64,000 bases of DNA from Lasioglossum baleicum (Eukaryota > Arthropoda > Insecta > Hymenoptera > Halictidae): NCBI RefSeq assembly GCF_051020765.1, contig NC_134932.1, forward strand, positions 11,346,001 to 11,410,000, read 5' to 3'. Within the stretch, counting starts at the first letter, position 1, and each line of letters begins with the position of its first letter. Below, piece by piece: positions 47,901-58,854 of this stretch. The position numbers were made by a program, and so were the translations under genes. The notes beneath the pieces were generated by a model, which made no database searches, was not told the origin of the DNA, and was given only the letters and a program-made list of their open reading frames with translations.

Positions 47901-50900
47901 AACAGTGACAATCGCGTGCAAAGTTTGCCTTGCTCATTTCGGGGATGGCTGAACCGCAGGATATTGATTTTGTCAGACGTTCGTGTTCTTGGGAAATTGT
48001 TTTTCCTGGTCTCTACTCGTTTTTGGGGCGAGAAAATATTTACCTCGCCACTTCCAGTCTTGTGTCGAGCCAGACTCGGTAATAATCTTCGTATCAATAG
48101 TTGAATTATTTTACTGATTTACAATCTGAACAAGTACAGAAAATTCCGAGACAATTCTCGCAAAAAGATAGCAGCAGCTAACAGATTCGCGAGTCGAGCT
48201 CGTTTGAATCGGAACAGCAGCGTGTCGGCGAAGTTCCCCGCGATCGAAGAACGCGCATCCATCACGGGTAGGCCGGAATGAAGACGGAGGAGAAGAACAG
48301 TCGATCGAAAGTTAAAGAAACGAGTGGGGCGGTTGCGGCTGTAGCTTGTAGCGTGGGAGGAAGGAAGGAAAGGAAGGAAGGAAGACAGGAAAGGAAGGCT
48401 GAGGGGGTCGCGGCCGTCTTATTTTCTGCTCGACGGAGACTTACGAGGCCGGCTTAATTGGCTGAAGCCCCGGTTTTATTTATAAGTTCGAGTCTATCGG
48501 CGCGCATCCCCCGCGTTTCTCGCGAGAGGAGCCTCCGAGGGGATGAATGCTGCCGGTTGCTATAACTCTGGGCGGGGTGGTGCTCGCAAGAAGGGAACAC
48601 CGGGTCCGCGTGACAAATTATCCTTATGAACGGTGTGATTTAACTAGACTGAGGATTTTATGCATTTCACGAAAAGTTTATATCCACGTGAAGACGTTAA
48701 AACGAAGATCAACAGTTGAGAAAATGTTTACTGCAAACAATTTTAAGAATTTACATCATGCAACAACTTCTTCCGACATTATTATCCAAATCAGGTTATT
48801 AAGCTCGATCATTAAAATTTTCTTATACCGCAGATGGACAATTTTTATTTAGGATAAAGATCCACGATCTAGCCGTAATTCTGCGGGTTTCGCGAGCCGG
48901 CGTGACAGCCCGAAATGAAAATCATGGGGATGTTGTGCAACGGCGAAGGGCGTGGAAGGGTGGATAGAGCGAGGAGAGAAGAGGATAGGGGTGGCGTTCG
49001 GACGCCGAGCCACTTGATTACATTGCGATAATATACATGACGCCGATATGAACTCCGGCTCGCCGTGTTGTTGCTCGTCCGACGCGATATTGTGTAATGG
49101 CCACCTGGAAATGGTCCAGTCCTCTCTCGCGCGCGCGCTCGCGCGGCCGTAGCCTCTGTCGCGCTCTCGATAATAGATCGGCGCGGATACGATTGTAAAT
49201 ATGACGCGTTTATTGCGATTCCGATCCCTGCACGACCGTGAAAGTGTGTACGACAAGCCGCGAGATACCGAAGGCTAAACCCCGCTTGCTATGCGACCCT
49301 GTTTCCGCTTGTAATTCCGATCCGAACTACCCCCCGGGAAATTTGTGCCCGTGGAACGAGGCTCGCGATCGGATCGGTGAAAAATTTCATCGTTCATTGT
49401 GACGTTTGCTTTGCCGAGTAATGACGAGGCAGGTTCGAACTTCGATGAAGGCAGGGTTGAAGGTTCCGGAAAGATTGGGGTGGTTTTTGTTGAGCCTCCT
49501 CGTTTCTACTGGTAACAAGATCGAAATCTGTTAGTTTGTGGCGCTTTTTGACATTTGTTGGCCACGGAAGAGTTGGTTGCTTCGAGTAAATGACTTCCGA
49601 AGTTTGTGAAATTTAAATCGTAGAGTTTAGGGATCTTTGTCAGATGTTTCTTGGATAAGAACGGTTTTATTGGAGCCGTTGAATGTGGCAACGAGATTTA
49701 AAGCGTAAACTTTGGGGGTTTCTGTTCGATACTTCTCAGTCGTTAAAGGGTGGGTTGCTCCGAGCAATAGACTTCTAATGGTAATAAGATTGAAACATTA
49801 CGCTTTAGTGGTCTTTGTTGGACGGTTCTGTACCGAGGAAGGGTAGCTTTCTTGAAGCGATAGACTCCTAATGCTAACGAGATTTAGACTCTCCACTCTA
49901 GGAGGTATTTTCAAATCAATATAGCTAGAACGCGCGAGGAACGATTCCATCGGTTTCAATATCACCCCCGCCACTTATCTCGAGGGTACCGGCGCGGCGT
50001 CCGGTCGGTTTCGGATTAATTATTCATAACAATTAAACCCTTCGAGTGAAATTAATTTCTCGGTTTATCGCGTAATAAGCGGCGATAGATGGGCGTTGGT
50101 CGTGAGAGGGGGGCAGGGGTGTCGGGGGCGTGGCGTTTAACCGAAATTAATTGTTCCGAGCGAACGAGTCGTAGTTGCCGGCCGCGGCGGAAAAACGAAA
50201 AGGGGTCGGGAGCTGAACTCGCGGCAGAAATCGTGGTTACACCGGTCCGTTTATACAGTTCGATATCAACCGTATGCGAGCCGTGCAAAAGGCAGAGAGA
50301 CTGCCTTTACGGGCAAAAGGGGTTGGTTTTCGCCTCTCGCCGCTGGCAGAGGTGAAACCAGGAGGGTTTTTACGAGGCAGTAACGGCCGATAAGGTGAGC
50401 TTGCGCCCCCACAGACGGGTTTATTCCGGTACTGTACCCAAGTGGCTGTTCGACAGTACCTATCCCGGTTGTCGTACACTCCCTTACTTTCTCCCGGCAC
50501 GGCGACTTGCCGCTCTCTATCTGAAAACGTTTACGCGCCTCTTCTCTGTTTCCTCCACCTTCTGCCCGTTTCCACCTCTTTCCACCTTAGAACGCCCACC
50601 TAAGAGCATCCTGGCCTCGTCGCGGTCTTATCGCGAACGTTACCGGGATTTCGGAGACCTCTCGGATACCCGGCTCGCTGCCTTGTACCGTGAACGCTTC
50701 TATTTGCTGTTCGCCGGCCTCTCAATGGGATCTCCGATCGCGCGATCTCGGATAACGCTACCGAGTGATCGCCGACCACTCGGAAATAAGGAACTAGCTA
50801 CTCGATTCAAGATTTTCTTCCTGGATTTGTTGCGATCTGACCCACCTCGCACAATTTTTGTCACATTTTATATACGATCTAAAATTAGTCCTGGAGCTTC

Positions 50901-51250
50901 GAATTAGGGTTACCTTCAACGTTCGTTACTGTTACCCTTAACACTTGGAACAACTTTAACGCCAGGTTTATGGACCACTAATGAACGAATCTATGAAATG
51001 AATGTGTCTATCCAAATGTTTAGCCATTTTTTATAATATACAACCAGAGAAATTAATTTTGAAGCCGAATTTACATTAAAAAAGTGGGACCAGGGTTCTT
51101 GCAGGAATTAGGGTACCGAATCTAGAATGGGGGTGCGTAGGGTCGCGGTATCCGGCGTGTAAACGTTATTATTTTGCGGTGGACGGGTCCGATGAGGCCC
51201 TCGGGCCAAGTCTCGTCCGAAAAAGACACGCGATCGAGCTCGTTTGACCG

Positions 51251-51276
51251 TCTCGTTTGGTTTTGTTTGGTTGCAG
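51251..51276 (+). other. 3' splice site of the Ubx homeobox exon
   Basis: A T-rich tract interrupted by G ends in TTGCAG at 51271-51276, immediately before GGGCGAAC. A branch-point-like TTGAC lies at 51244-51248. Splicing here gives a phase-1 junction, so an upstream exon ending in G restores Gly and the linker Gly-Ala-Asn-Gly before the homeodomain. Another CAG near 51103 (TTCTTGCAG) is less likely because the coding frame is not open through to the homeobox from there. Confidence 0.88.
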
Positions 51277-51593
51277 GGGCGAACGGAATGCGCAGGCGCG
51301 GCCGACAGACCTACACGCGCTACCAGACGCTCGAGCTCGAGAAGGAATTCCACACGAACCACTACCTCACCAGGCGGAGGCGGATCGAGATGGCACACTC
51401 GCTCTGCCTGACGGAACGGCAGATCAAGATCTGGTTCCAGAATCGGCGGATGAAGCTGAAGAAGGAGATACAGGCGATCAAGGAGCTGAACGAGCAAGAG
51501 AAACAGGCGCAGGCGCAGAAGGCAGCGGCGGCAGCGGCCGCGGCTGCGCATCAGCAGCAAGCGGCCGGTGGGGGACCGGAGGGGGCCAACTAG
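51277..51593 (+). CDS. Ubx: Ultrabithorax, last coding exon (homeodomain and C-terminal tail)
   Basis: This exon encodes the DNA-binding part of the Hox transcription factor Ultrabithorax, which specifies posterior thoracic and anterior abdominal identity in insects. The homeodomain occupies 51291-51470 (60 codons), opening RRRGRQTYTR and carrying the helix-3 core WFQNRR with Gln50 and Asn51. Thr22, His24 and Met34 fit Ubx; abd-A and Antp have Phe22 and Ile34. The UbdA segment (KEIQAIKELNEQEKQ) follows, then QAQAQK and nine Ala, the insect QA/poly-Ala region linked to repression of Distal-less in abdominal limbs, then HQQQ and a Gly-rich end before TAG at 51591. The reading frame is open upstream to 51174, but the acceptor AG at 51275-51276 sets the exon start: the first two bases complete a Gly codon (phase 1) in the GANG linker, matching the known exon junction before the homeodomain. 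The N-terminal exon with YPWM is not in the window. Residue 37 is Ser where Drosophila Ubx has Ala. Gene identity is very secure. Confidence 0.97.
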
Positions 51594-51685
51594 GGGTACG
51601 CCCTGCACCGGAGCCCCCCTGACCACCCCACCACCAATCCACACCACCCTCTGCTAGCACCGCAATGTACACAGCTATATTAAAG
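51594..51685 (+). other. Ubx: Proximal Ubx 3' UTR
   Basis: The 92 bases after the TAG are C-rich (many CCACC and CCCC groups) and then change to TACACAGCTATATTAAAG. No coding continuation is possible in the homeodomain frame. The stretch ends at the consensus 5' splice site and at an ATTAAA signal, so it is either the whole of a very short 3' UTR or the last part of an exon joined to something downstream. Confidence 0.7.
51679..51684 (+). terminator. ATTAAA poly(A) signal just after Ubx
   Basis: ATTAAA is the commonest variant of the AATAAA cleavage and polyadenylation hexamer. It stands 86 bases after the stop codon and is followed by a G/T-containing stretch (GGTGAGTGACTCC). It overlaps the splice donor by two bases, so U1 snRNP binding and cleavage factor binding would compete. 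A single hexamer is weak evidence alone; use is unproven. Confidence 0.4.
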
Positions 51686-51691
51686 GTGAGT
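51683..51691 (+). other. Perfect consensus 5' splice site in the Ubx 3' UTR
   Basis: AAG|GTGAGT matches the MAG|GTRAGT donor consensus at all nine positions, with the exon end at 51685. It is 92 nt after the Ubx stop codon, beyond the roughly 50-55 nt rule for nonsense-mediated decay if a downstream exon is joined. It implies a 3' UTR intron or splicing into a downstream gene. No matching acceptor was assigned; the next Hox gene in the expected order is Antp. Confidence 0.5.
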
Positions 51692-51914
51692 GACTCCGAT
51701 ATCCATCTCTCTCATTTTTCGGGGCCCCCACGCGAACCCCCTTCCAACACGAAATTTTGCTTTTCTATCAGATGGTACATAGTCAAAGTGAGTTCCTTCA
51801 CATAACAATCATTTGGTACATATGTATTGACAAAAGAGGATCCAACTCTAATCGCGTTGCCCTTGAAATATGTCGTCAAGGTGAACATTCTGAACATATT
51901 TTTCCTATACATCC

Positions 51915-52159
51915 GTGGTTGTCAGGAAGAACGCCGCATGTCGTATACTTTCACTTTCGAGATATCGCCGTTTAAAATTTTAATCACTAATGCTTTCACA
52001 TAGGACATCGGTTAAATTGCATTATTTTTTTCAGCCTTTCGAATTAATTTTTATGACTTTTTTCTGGTAAGGACGTAAATTCAATATTATAAAGCTCAAT
52101 TAATGCATAAAATGAATTTTTTTTAAATTGTGACATGTGGCGTTTTTCCTGGCAACCAC
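51915..52159. mobile_element. Small TIR element in the Ubx 3' flank, about 245 bp
   Basis: GTGGTTGTCAGGAAGAACGC at 51915 is mirrored by the complement of GTGGTTGCCAGGAAAAACGC ending at 52159; both continue as GC-CATGTC. Similarity falls off outside, and TA dinucleotides lie about 10 bp out on both sides, so the exact ends and TSD are uncertain (TA if Tc1/mariner-like). Interior AT-rich, non-coding. It sits 322 bp after the Ubx stop codon, between the two candidate poly(A) signals. Confidence 0.6.
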
Positions 52160-52194
52160 AGACACATACCCGTCGCTTGGTCTTAATGTCTTTA

Positions 52195-52200
52195 AATAAA
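52195..52200 (+). terminator. AATAAA, possible distal Ubx poly(A) signal
   Basis: Canonical hexamer in an AT-rich stretch about 600 bases after the Ubx stop. Insect Ubx genes commonly use alternative poly(A) sites with a long neural form, so a second site downstream is plausible. AATAAA is frequent in AT-rich DNA, so support is modest. Confidence 0.3.
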
Positions 52201-54974
52201 TCGATGATTACAAGTACAGTTTATTCTGCAAGTTTTAATGTAGGATACAGTTTTAGCTAACAGAACGAAAGAAATTATTTCCGAGGAAGGAATTGCAAAG
52301 ATTGCTGATTTTGACCATGTTGCTCAGATTGCCCCCCGTCAGCCTGCTAAACGACCAATTTCAGTCGGGTCCCTCATCACGGTAATTTTCTTGCGAGTCG
52401 CGTTTATCGCTTGTCCACCTGCCGGCTCGAACCACCTCGTCCCGCGTTCCGGTGGAAATTACGGGGCCGCTTTTAATTCGCTATCATCGAACCGGCATCG
52501 TCGTCACGTCAGCCAAGAAATGTATCATCTCGTCCGATCGAGTTTCTTGTAATTTTATATCTGGACGGGATCGTTCCTCGGTAGTGAAAGAGATTTTCAA
52601 TTTTTGCGCGTCCCGATGGCCGCTACCGAGAGCGGCCATTATCCGTGGGTAAAATTCGTAGTTACCCCGGCTTCCCATAGTTCGCCCGGTAATTTATGTA
52701 AATTCGTACGGCTCGTGAGTTGTTCTTCCTCTGCAACACACAAACTCCTACGTCCTAGAACAAAAGTCTTCGGGCGATGTTCGAGGCCCCGAGCGATGTC
52801 TCTCTCCGAGGCAATCCATTGTTTTCTTCTTTCCAGACTGATATACGACCGCCACTTTTCATTTCCAGTGACACGGTGGCTTAGAAATGGCCGATTAATT
52901 CGTGTTTCTCGTGTCGCCCCGCGAATCTTAAGTTCTGCACGGACTGTTCCTTTGGCTTTCTTTCAGACCAGATGAACAGTTAGCGTTGCTGGTAATTTTT
53001 CGACGGGTTAGAGCCTTCCACAGACGATTCGCTAGGGGATGAGACGCATTTCATGCATTTTCTTCTTCGCGTTCGTTCGCGATGCGTCATTGTACTCCAT
53101 AGCGTTGCAATTTTAATGATTCTTTGGTTGAACGTTGTTTAAACTGCTGAACATGTCAGTCCCATCAATTGCGAGACCTTTGTGCATCTTTTCACCGTTC
53201 CTTACTTTCTTTCTTAGCTTTCTAATGGGCGATTTATTCCATTGTTGATGCACTGCACTCAAATGTCTTCGTAAAGAAACGCACATGATGCAAGAGACTA
53301 TAGATGTCGCAAATCTCGCATTTACTGATCGTCCTGGAAGAGTTAAACATTTGTACATTGTTGGTGAAGATTGTTGCCAGGGGTTCAAAGAGTGCGAATT
53401 CACCCTCCGTGACCGAAATCGTGGAGAATTCGGTGGCCTGTTCCACTTCCATCCCGCAATCTGGCGAGTCTCAAGCAAGGTGTACGAGGGAGGGAGAGAG
53501 CCACCCTTGGTAACCTAAATTCGAAAGGGTTGAAGCAGCCCCGATGGTAATGGATTTTCCCAGGGCGTCGAGCGCAGTGTTCCAACGGTGGTCGGCGAGC
53601 GCGCATTACGCCTTGATATATCATCGGAGGAAGTTACGGGGAACCTGAAGAAAATGTTGGCTAAAGAGTATTACGAATGTGGGCGGCTGGCTTTTAGCCG
53701 TTCCGGCCTTTAAAATTAAGTTTAGCCGGCACACTTAATGAGGATAAACCACCTGCGAGCGTGCCTTCATAATTCCCTAAGTTATTCTGTTTGCGTGCAT
53801 TTAACTCGCGCCTGCCTGAACCTTCTGCATCTCAAGGGGTTGGCCAAACCCCCCCGCGACCACCTGAAATGTTGCTCCATCGTGATTTTCGTGTTTCTTC
53901 TTTTCCCGGGGCTTTACCGCGGATACCGCGGACGTTAACGAAGCGGCTCCGCAATTTCCTCGATTTCGCACAGCTCTCTTCATCGACCCCTGCGTTTTCG
54001 GAAGTGGTTCTCTTCCTTCTCTTTCTCGCAGAAAAGAATTCTCGCTTCTTGATCTTGCTCCATTCTAGACGCCTTTATCTTCTTCGAGCGTACCCAACAG
54101 CTCGTTTTATTTCCACTTCGCTGGCGAAATTGTTGTTCCTGTAATACGTCGTTATATTAATTCTTCTTCGAACACCACGATGTTCTCTCTTAACATTAAA
54201 AAAATGGGTGAATTTTCTTTCTACCCGTTAGGACATCATCGCGCGAAAAAGGCAGCCAAATTCCGGAACAGAAAATTCAGGGCCGTTTCTGGAGGAAAGA
54301 GAGGCTGCGGTTCAATATTTTCCAGAAAGATCCCTCGAAGCTGTCGCACGAATTCCCAGAATATTCGGAACTTTCACCGTGCTTTTCAGCGCGCGCGCTC
54401 GGAAAAAAGGCAAAAGGGAAAAGTGAAAACGGCTAAAAAAGAAAGTAGAAAGTTTCCTAGTCAGGTAAAAAAAAGAAGAAGAGGCGACATCCGTAGAAAA
54501 CGTGGCGGCAATGTCTGCGCCGAAGATCCGCCGGTATAATTTGTATTTTGGTGGCAGGGTGTTCGACCATTTATCCTCGAGAAACGAACGACCCTTCGAA
54601 TTGCTTGTACCGGGGGGGCAACATCGGCAGTAAAAAAAGGTCTTCGGGTTTTCTGTGCTTTCGCCGGACTCGCCTAACCCTCCAGGTTGTTCTTTTATGA
54701 CTTGTTCCATGTTTTCCGTGAAAAAGATTCCCCAGAAAACGCTTTAGGAAGCCAGGTAACTTTCGTTTCGATTATGTTTCGCGTTTCCTCCATCATAATT
54801 AATGGAGTGCGTAGCCATCAAACGGAACTTTCTTTAGAGAAACTACACCGGCACGCTCCGCGTTTATTGTCTTCGACGCAACATCCTTTTAATAAATTTC
54901 GAAATTCATTATATTATGTATTCAGGCTCCGTAAGAAGTTTCATATTTTGATGTAAAGCGTGGCTCCTCGATTA

Positions 54975-55005
54975 GTAGACTGTGAATATTTATGCAAATC
55001 CAGCG
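54975..55005. mobile_element. Solitary end of the 201-bp hAT-like MITE family
   Basis: GATTAGTAGACTGTGAATATTTATGCA resembles the left terminus of the two complete copies. I see no matching right terminus within about 300 bp, so this is a truncated or decayed copy, or a chance match. Confidence 0.35.
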
Positions 55006-56569
55006 TTTTAATTGATTTACTTATGAATTCAATGGGAACTTATTACCACACGTTAAACTTAGTTTACATTTTTATTCAATTAGCCTTTGCCCGTTGCATC
55101 CGCTATTAAAGCGCAATTCGCTGGCTAATAATGCGATATGGGGAACATTCGCGACATGCCCGACAAAATGGGCACTTACGTTTTAATGGAATGTCTGCCA
55201 GACACGATTAAAAACGAAGTCAACACTTTTAACGTCCGATGACTCCGTTCGAAATCTCATTACATATCAGTCTCCGTCCGCGATTAACGAGCGCGATAAT
55301 TCCCGGTCCTCCCAAATCATCTCTGTTCGACGGCTCGCGGAGATAAACGGAAAAGTTTATAAAGTTTCCCTTTGGCCGGCAGTATCTCATCGGCCAGAGG
55401 AATTCGCCAATTAACCTCACGAACTGCATCGTAATTGTAGGCTGCTTCCTAGGCGCCGATTCGACGATACTCTCTGCTCAACGTGATGTTTAATCGATGC
55501 ACTCGTTCCTCCGGTTGTCGCAGTTCCCGATCGTTTGCCCGAAGGAGCCATTCTCCAGTCCATTTTCAACCCTCGCATCGTTCGACTTTATACGTGACCG
55601 TCACGCGGAAATTTTACATACGCGAATTAGGATGATAATGCCGAATTGCCGGACGCGTTATCGACTGTGTCACGCAGCGCACGTTCTCATGGAAATCGGG
55701 CTGAAGATGGACGCTGGTTTAGGGCCGTTTTCGCGCGAAATTGGCCCCGAAACAACCCTTACGACCCTTTTCCATTTTCCCTCAAATTGGGTTCCCGTTA
55801 GATAGCACTGCGATTCCTGAAGGATTTATTTCAATGTTCCACGGGCCTTGGTTGGAATGATAGTATTTGCAAAATTATCCTCCGAGCAATCCCGTCGACC
55901 CTCTTTTCTATTTTCTAGTCCGACAAATTAGATTTCGGTGGCGTCGATATTTGAATATCAAATATTTCCGGGCGACCATCCTCGCGTAATCGTCCCCCAA
56001 ACCAGCCTTTCGACCCCCTCTTCGATTTATCAGTCTTCCACACTACATCGTGATCAGATAAAGCAACAATTTTTAACGAATGTGCTCGAGTCTTCTTTTC
56101 GTGTTTGCACATCGGCGAAGTGTATCTAGAAATTACGACGGCCACGATGCGAGTAAAGATAATCGGTGATTTCGTAATTCGCCGGCGAAACAATTGTTGA
56201 TGTCTGTTCCATAACGACGGTTGAATATCATGCATAAATTGAAGGATTGCAACCATTATTATTTCCTCCACTGATCACGACCGGTCGGCGGCAGGGCGGT
56301 ATTACATCGAGAGAGGCGCTCTTTAGAATTTTGATTACAAGAAATTGTTTGTTCGCCGGCCGGAAACAATCAGTTTCTCCTTCCCATCGTCGTTTATTTC
56401 GTCGGCTGTATTCTTTCTTGGGTCGGTGGGGTCTTCTCCTCTCGCGTTCCTCATCGTGCTGGGCGAGAGGGGCGTTTTTCACCGGCGCAAAGTAGATCGT
56501 TAGCCGGTGCATGGAACACTGCCAGAAACTATAATCGCGTCACGCTCGAATAGTAGCGGTCGGCGGTGG

Positions 56570-56830
56570 AAGTAACGTCGGTATCGGGACGGGAAATCGA
56601 TTAGCGCGACGATAAATTCCGATTTGAGTTATATTACCATATTAATTACATATTTATGACGTTATTTGTTAGAAGCGGCGGTGCGCGCGCCCGCGTCCGC
56701 TCCGCTCGCGACCGTGTTTCTGTTGCATTGTTTCGCGCGCTCATTAAATCGCGCATTGATAGCGGGCCGCATTAAATTCGCGACCGCGCAACCATGGCCT
56801 GATAATATAATGAGATATATACATATATTT
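56570..56830. promoter_or_regulatory. AT-rich homeodomain-site cluster downstream of Ubx
   Basis: The stretch holds ATCGATTA, CATATTAATTACATATTTATG, GCTCATTAAATCGC, GCATTGATAG and GCATTAAATTCG close together, then a (TC)n tract at 56861-56886. Mixed ATTAAT/ATTAAA words and TTTATGAC resemble Hox and Hox-cofactor targets. An enhancer is plausible; evidence is motif content only. Confidence 0.25.
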
Positions 56831-56860
56831 CCCTTCCCTTTTTTCGGCCGTCGCGATCGA

Positions 56861-56886
56861 CTCTCTCTCTCTCTCTCTCTCTCTCT
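56861..56886. repeat. (TC)n microsatellite in the 3' flank
   Basis: Uninterrupted CT/TC tract next to the AT-rich homeodomain-site cluster downstream of Ubx. Confidence 0.9.
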
Positions 56887-57666
56887 TCTCGCCAGCCGAA
56901 TTTGCGTTTCGAATTTACATTTCATTGTCGGCGGGCCCTGGGGCCCGACGTTTTTGTCGTTCCGCGTGCGGGGGACAGTGTCCAATTAAGAAAGGCCCCG
57001 CGCTATCGTGGCGGCGGAGTCACGGCCGAAGAATTTGACGGACCTCTAGCCGCGCTTGCTTCCATACGTCACCTTTTTTCCTCGTCTAAATAAAGAACGG
57101 GACAACGCCGAGCTCTCTCGCGGCGTGTCCCAGCCCCGTTCGGCTCGGCTCGGTCCGAACCGACCCGGTCCGCTCGACGATATACGCCAAGATAAATTTT
57201 GACAGTGAACAAGAAAAGGCAATTTAGAGGAATTTCGGCGATCTACTTTTATATAGGAAAGTTTGCCCGTATATAGCGGTGATAAATCGCCCCGCCGAGT
57301 CTGAAACCTAGAAATATTTAAAGGCATCCTCTCTCTCTCTCCCTCTCTCTCTCTCTGTCTCTCCCTCTTTCTCGGTTCCGATATCGTGTTTCCGAGCGTA
57401 CGGCCAAAACGCGTCTACGGTTTTCTTTGTGAACCAAGCTTTTCTGCGTTCCCGCTCGAATAATATACTCGTCGATGCGAGAATCATCGAGCTCCTCGCG
57501 GTATTCCCCGCCGCTTATTTCTGGGACCTCGTACATCTGCGTTAACGATGGAATTGGATATGAATGATTCATAGAGAAAAGTAGAGCCAACGTTGGTACG
57601 AGGAGCGGGTCGGCAAGTAGTATGAGCGATCCTTTATACGGCCAGCTATCCCGTTGACGGTATAGC

Positions 57667-57681
57667 GATGCCATCTAGTGG
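57667..57681 (-). promoter_or_regulatory. Extended CTCF-like motif
   Basis: The minus strand reads CCACTAGATGGCATC, matching CCASYAGRKGGCRSY at 14 of 15 positions, including the flanking CCA. It is the best such motif found and lies about 6.1 kb past the Ubx stop codon in the presumed Ubx-Antp spacer. Identification is by consensus only. Confidence 0.45.
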
Positions 57682-57976
57682 CTCTAACGACATCTGGCTT
57701 AATTATGGCCGCCTCACCCCTAGCTCTCGAGGGCGTGGTTAAGGCGGGGACGCCCGGTCACGACAATTTCGTCGCATTGGCTTGTCACTTTTCACCATCT
57801 ACCATGGCTCTACATTTTTGTCCCGTGAAAATAAAATTCCACTGATTTCTTTTCGTTGCAACGATCGCCGGGAAATGTCTGGAGAAGGCTGGGAAACAGG
57901 TAGAACGGGTCGAAATAATTCTCTGGTTGGTGTAGTACTCCGCGGCACTATTTTTCGTTAATTGCTCGTTTCCGTC

Positions 57977-57988
57977 GCAGATGGCAGC
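57977..57988 (+). promoter_or_regulatory. CTCF-like motif
   Basis: GCAGATGGCAGC matches SYAGRKGGCRSY fully, in the opposite orientation to the motif 310 bp upstream. It lacks the CCA extension. Confidence 0.35.
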
Positions 57989-58854
57989 ACGGGTCGACGC
58001 GTCGCCAGTCGACAAAGTGGTCGGTCTGCCTTACCGACGCCTCAATCGGTACGGGACGTAATTTAGAGCCGCTCCTACTTACCGTGCTTAACGCCATTCC
58101 ACGGTAGTCCAATGATTGCCGGTAATGCGTTTTATGGTTTGTTTTTATCGACGCGGTCGTACAGTAACTTACAGTGCTGTTTCTGGTTCTCAACGTCGGG
58201 CTCCCCTGTTCCAGACCCAGGGGAATTCCCGGCTCGTGTTTCCACGTAGCCGCGGCCGTATATGTGCACACGAGGTTATGTGATCTCGAAGCGGGTCTCG
58301 ACCTGGCGCGTTTTCTCGCATAGTGGATTCTCACGATCATTCGAAATGATGTCGCCTGGTAATTTAGGCGGTCCTGTAGGACACCGAATAAAACAGCGTG
58401 CGATTTTATTGCCACCGGTAAACCCTGATTCCGACAGATTGATGAATCCTCATCGTCCTACTCTGTCCCCGCCCCCTAATCCCGCCACGTTCCTCCATGT
58501 TTCCTCGGCGCGTTCGAGCCGACCGCTCGGTTGCTCGTCAACCAGCGGGCCCGGGGATCTTTATTGGCTGTAAAGGAAGACATTTTACGATCCATAAAAG
58601 CGTTTATAGCGCTCGAGCAGTCTTACCTCGGTTCTTACACCCCAGTTATATCCATTACCCCTTCCGCGGCCTTTCCAAGGGCGGCCACCGGCACGCGCGC
58701 GCTCTCGCCGACGCCGCCTTCGAGATTTACAGGTTACGCTCCCGGTAACACCTCGTAAACTTGGCTTAACGACTTTAACCGGGCCTAACTGCTTCCTTCC
58801 TGCAATCAGACCCTGACCTACCTCCCGCGCAGACGTCCTAGAAAAATTTCAACG

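Larger units (their letters stand above)
44322..51250. other. Intron block just upstream of the homeobox exon
   Basis: It contains the (TC)n tract at 44794-44831 with the adjacent 36-bp duplication, a T run at 47425-47443, a weak CTCF-like CCAGGGGGCGA at 47384-47394, a GGAA repeat at 48357-48400 and CG alternation with CGCGCGCGCTCGCGCG near 49128-49145. The final kilobase before the exon turns AT-rich at 50960-51090. No exon or microexon recognised. Confidence 0.5.
1..51276 (+). other. Ubx: Ubx intron (3' portion; inferred)
   Basis: Everything upstream of the homeobox exon on the + strand is interpreted as intron. I found no exon with the conserved N-terminus, no YPWM motif in any long frame, and no recognisable counterpart of the dipteran microexons between YPWM and homeodomain. 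The first exon should lie further upstream, outside the window. A very long intron before the homeobox exon is typical of insect Ubx and holds its enhancers and Polycomb-type elements. It is not excluded that separate non-coding transcription units lie inside. The intron call is inference from gene structure; sub-blocks are described separately. Confidence 0.7.

Noticed and set aside
1..51276. Dipteran-type Ubx microexons between YPWM and homeodomain
   Set aside because: Looked for their conserved residues but found nothing convincing; 17-codon exons could be missed by eye, so absence is not proven.
51291..51470. Assignment of the homeodomain to abd-A or Antp
   Set aside because: Thr22 and Met34 and the UbdA/QA tail fit Ubx; abd-A and Antp have Phe22 and Ile34, and Antp has Trp56 where this has Leu.
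51257..51622. 121-codon frame overlapping the homeobox exon in another + frame
   Set aside because: Shadow of the Ubx coding frame.
51108..51647. 179-codon frame antisense to the homeobox exon
   Set aside because: Mirror of the GC-rich homeobox exon; no independent features.
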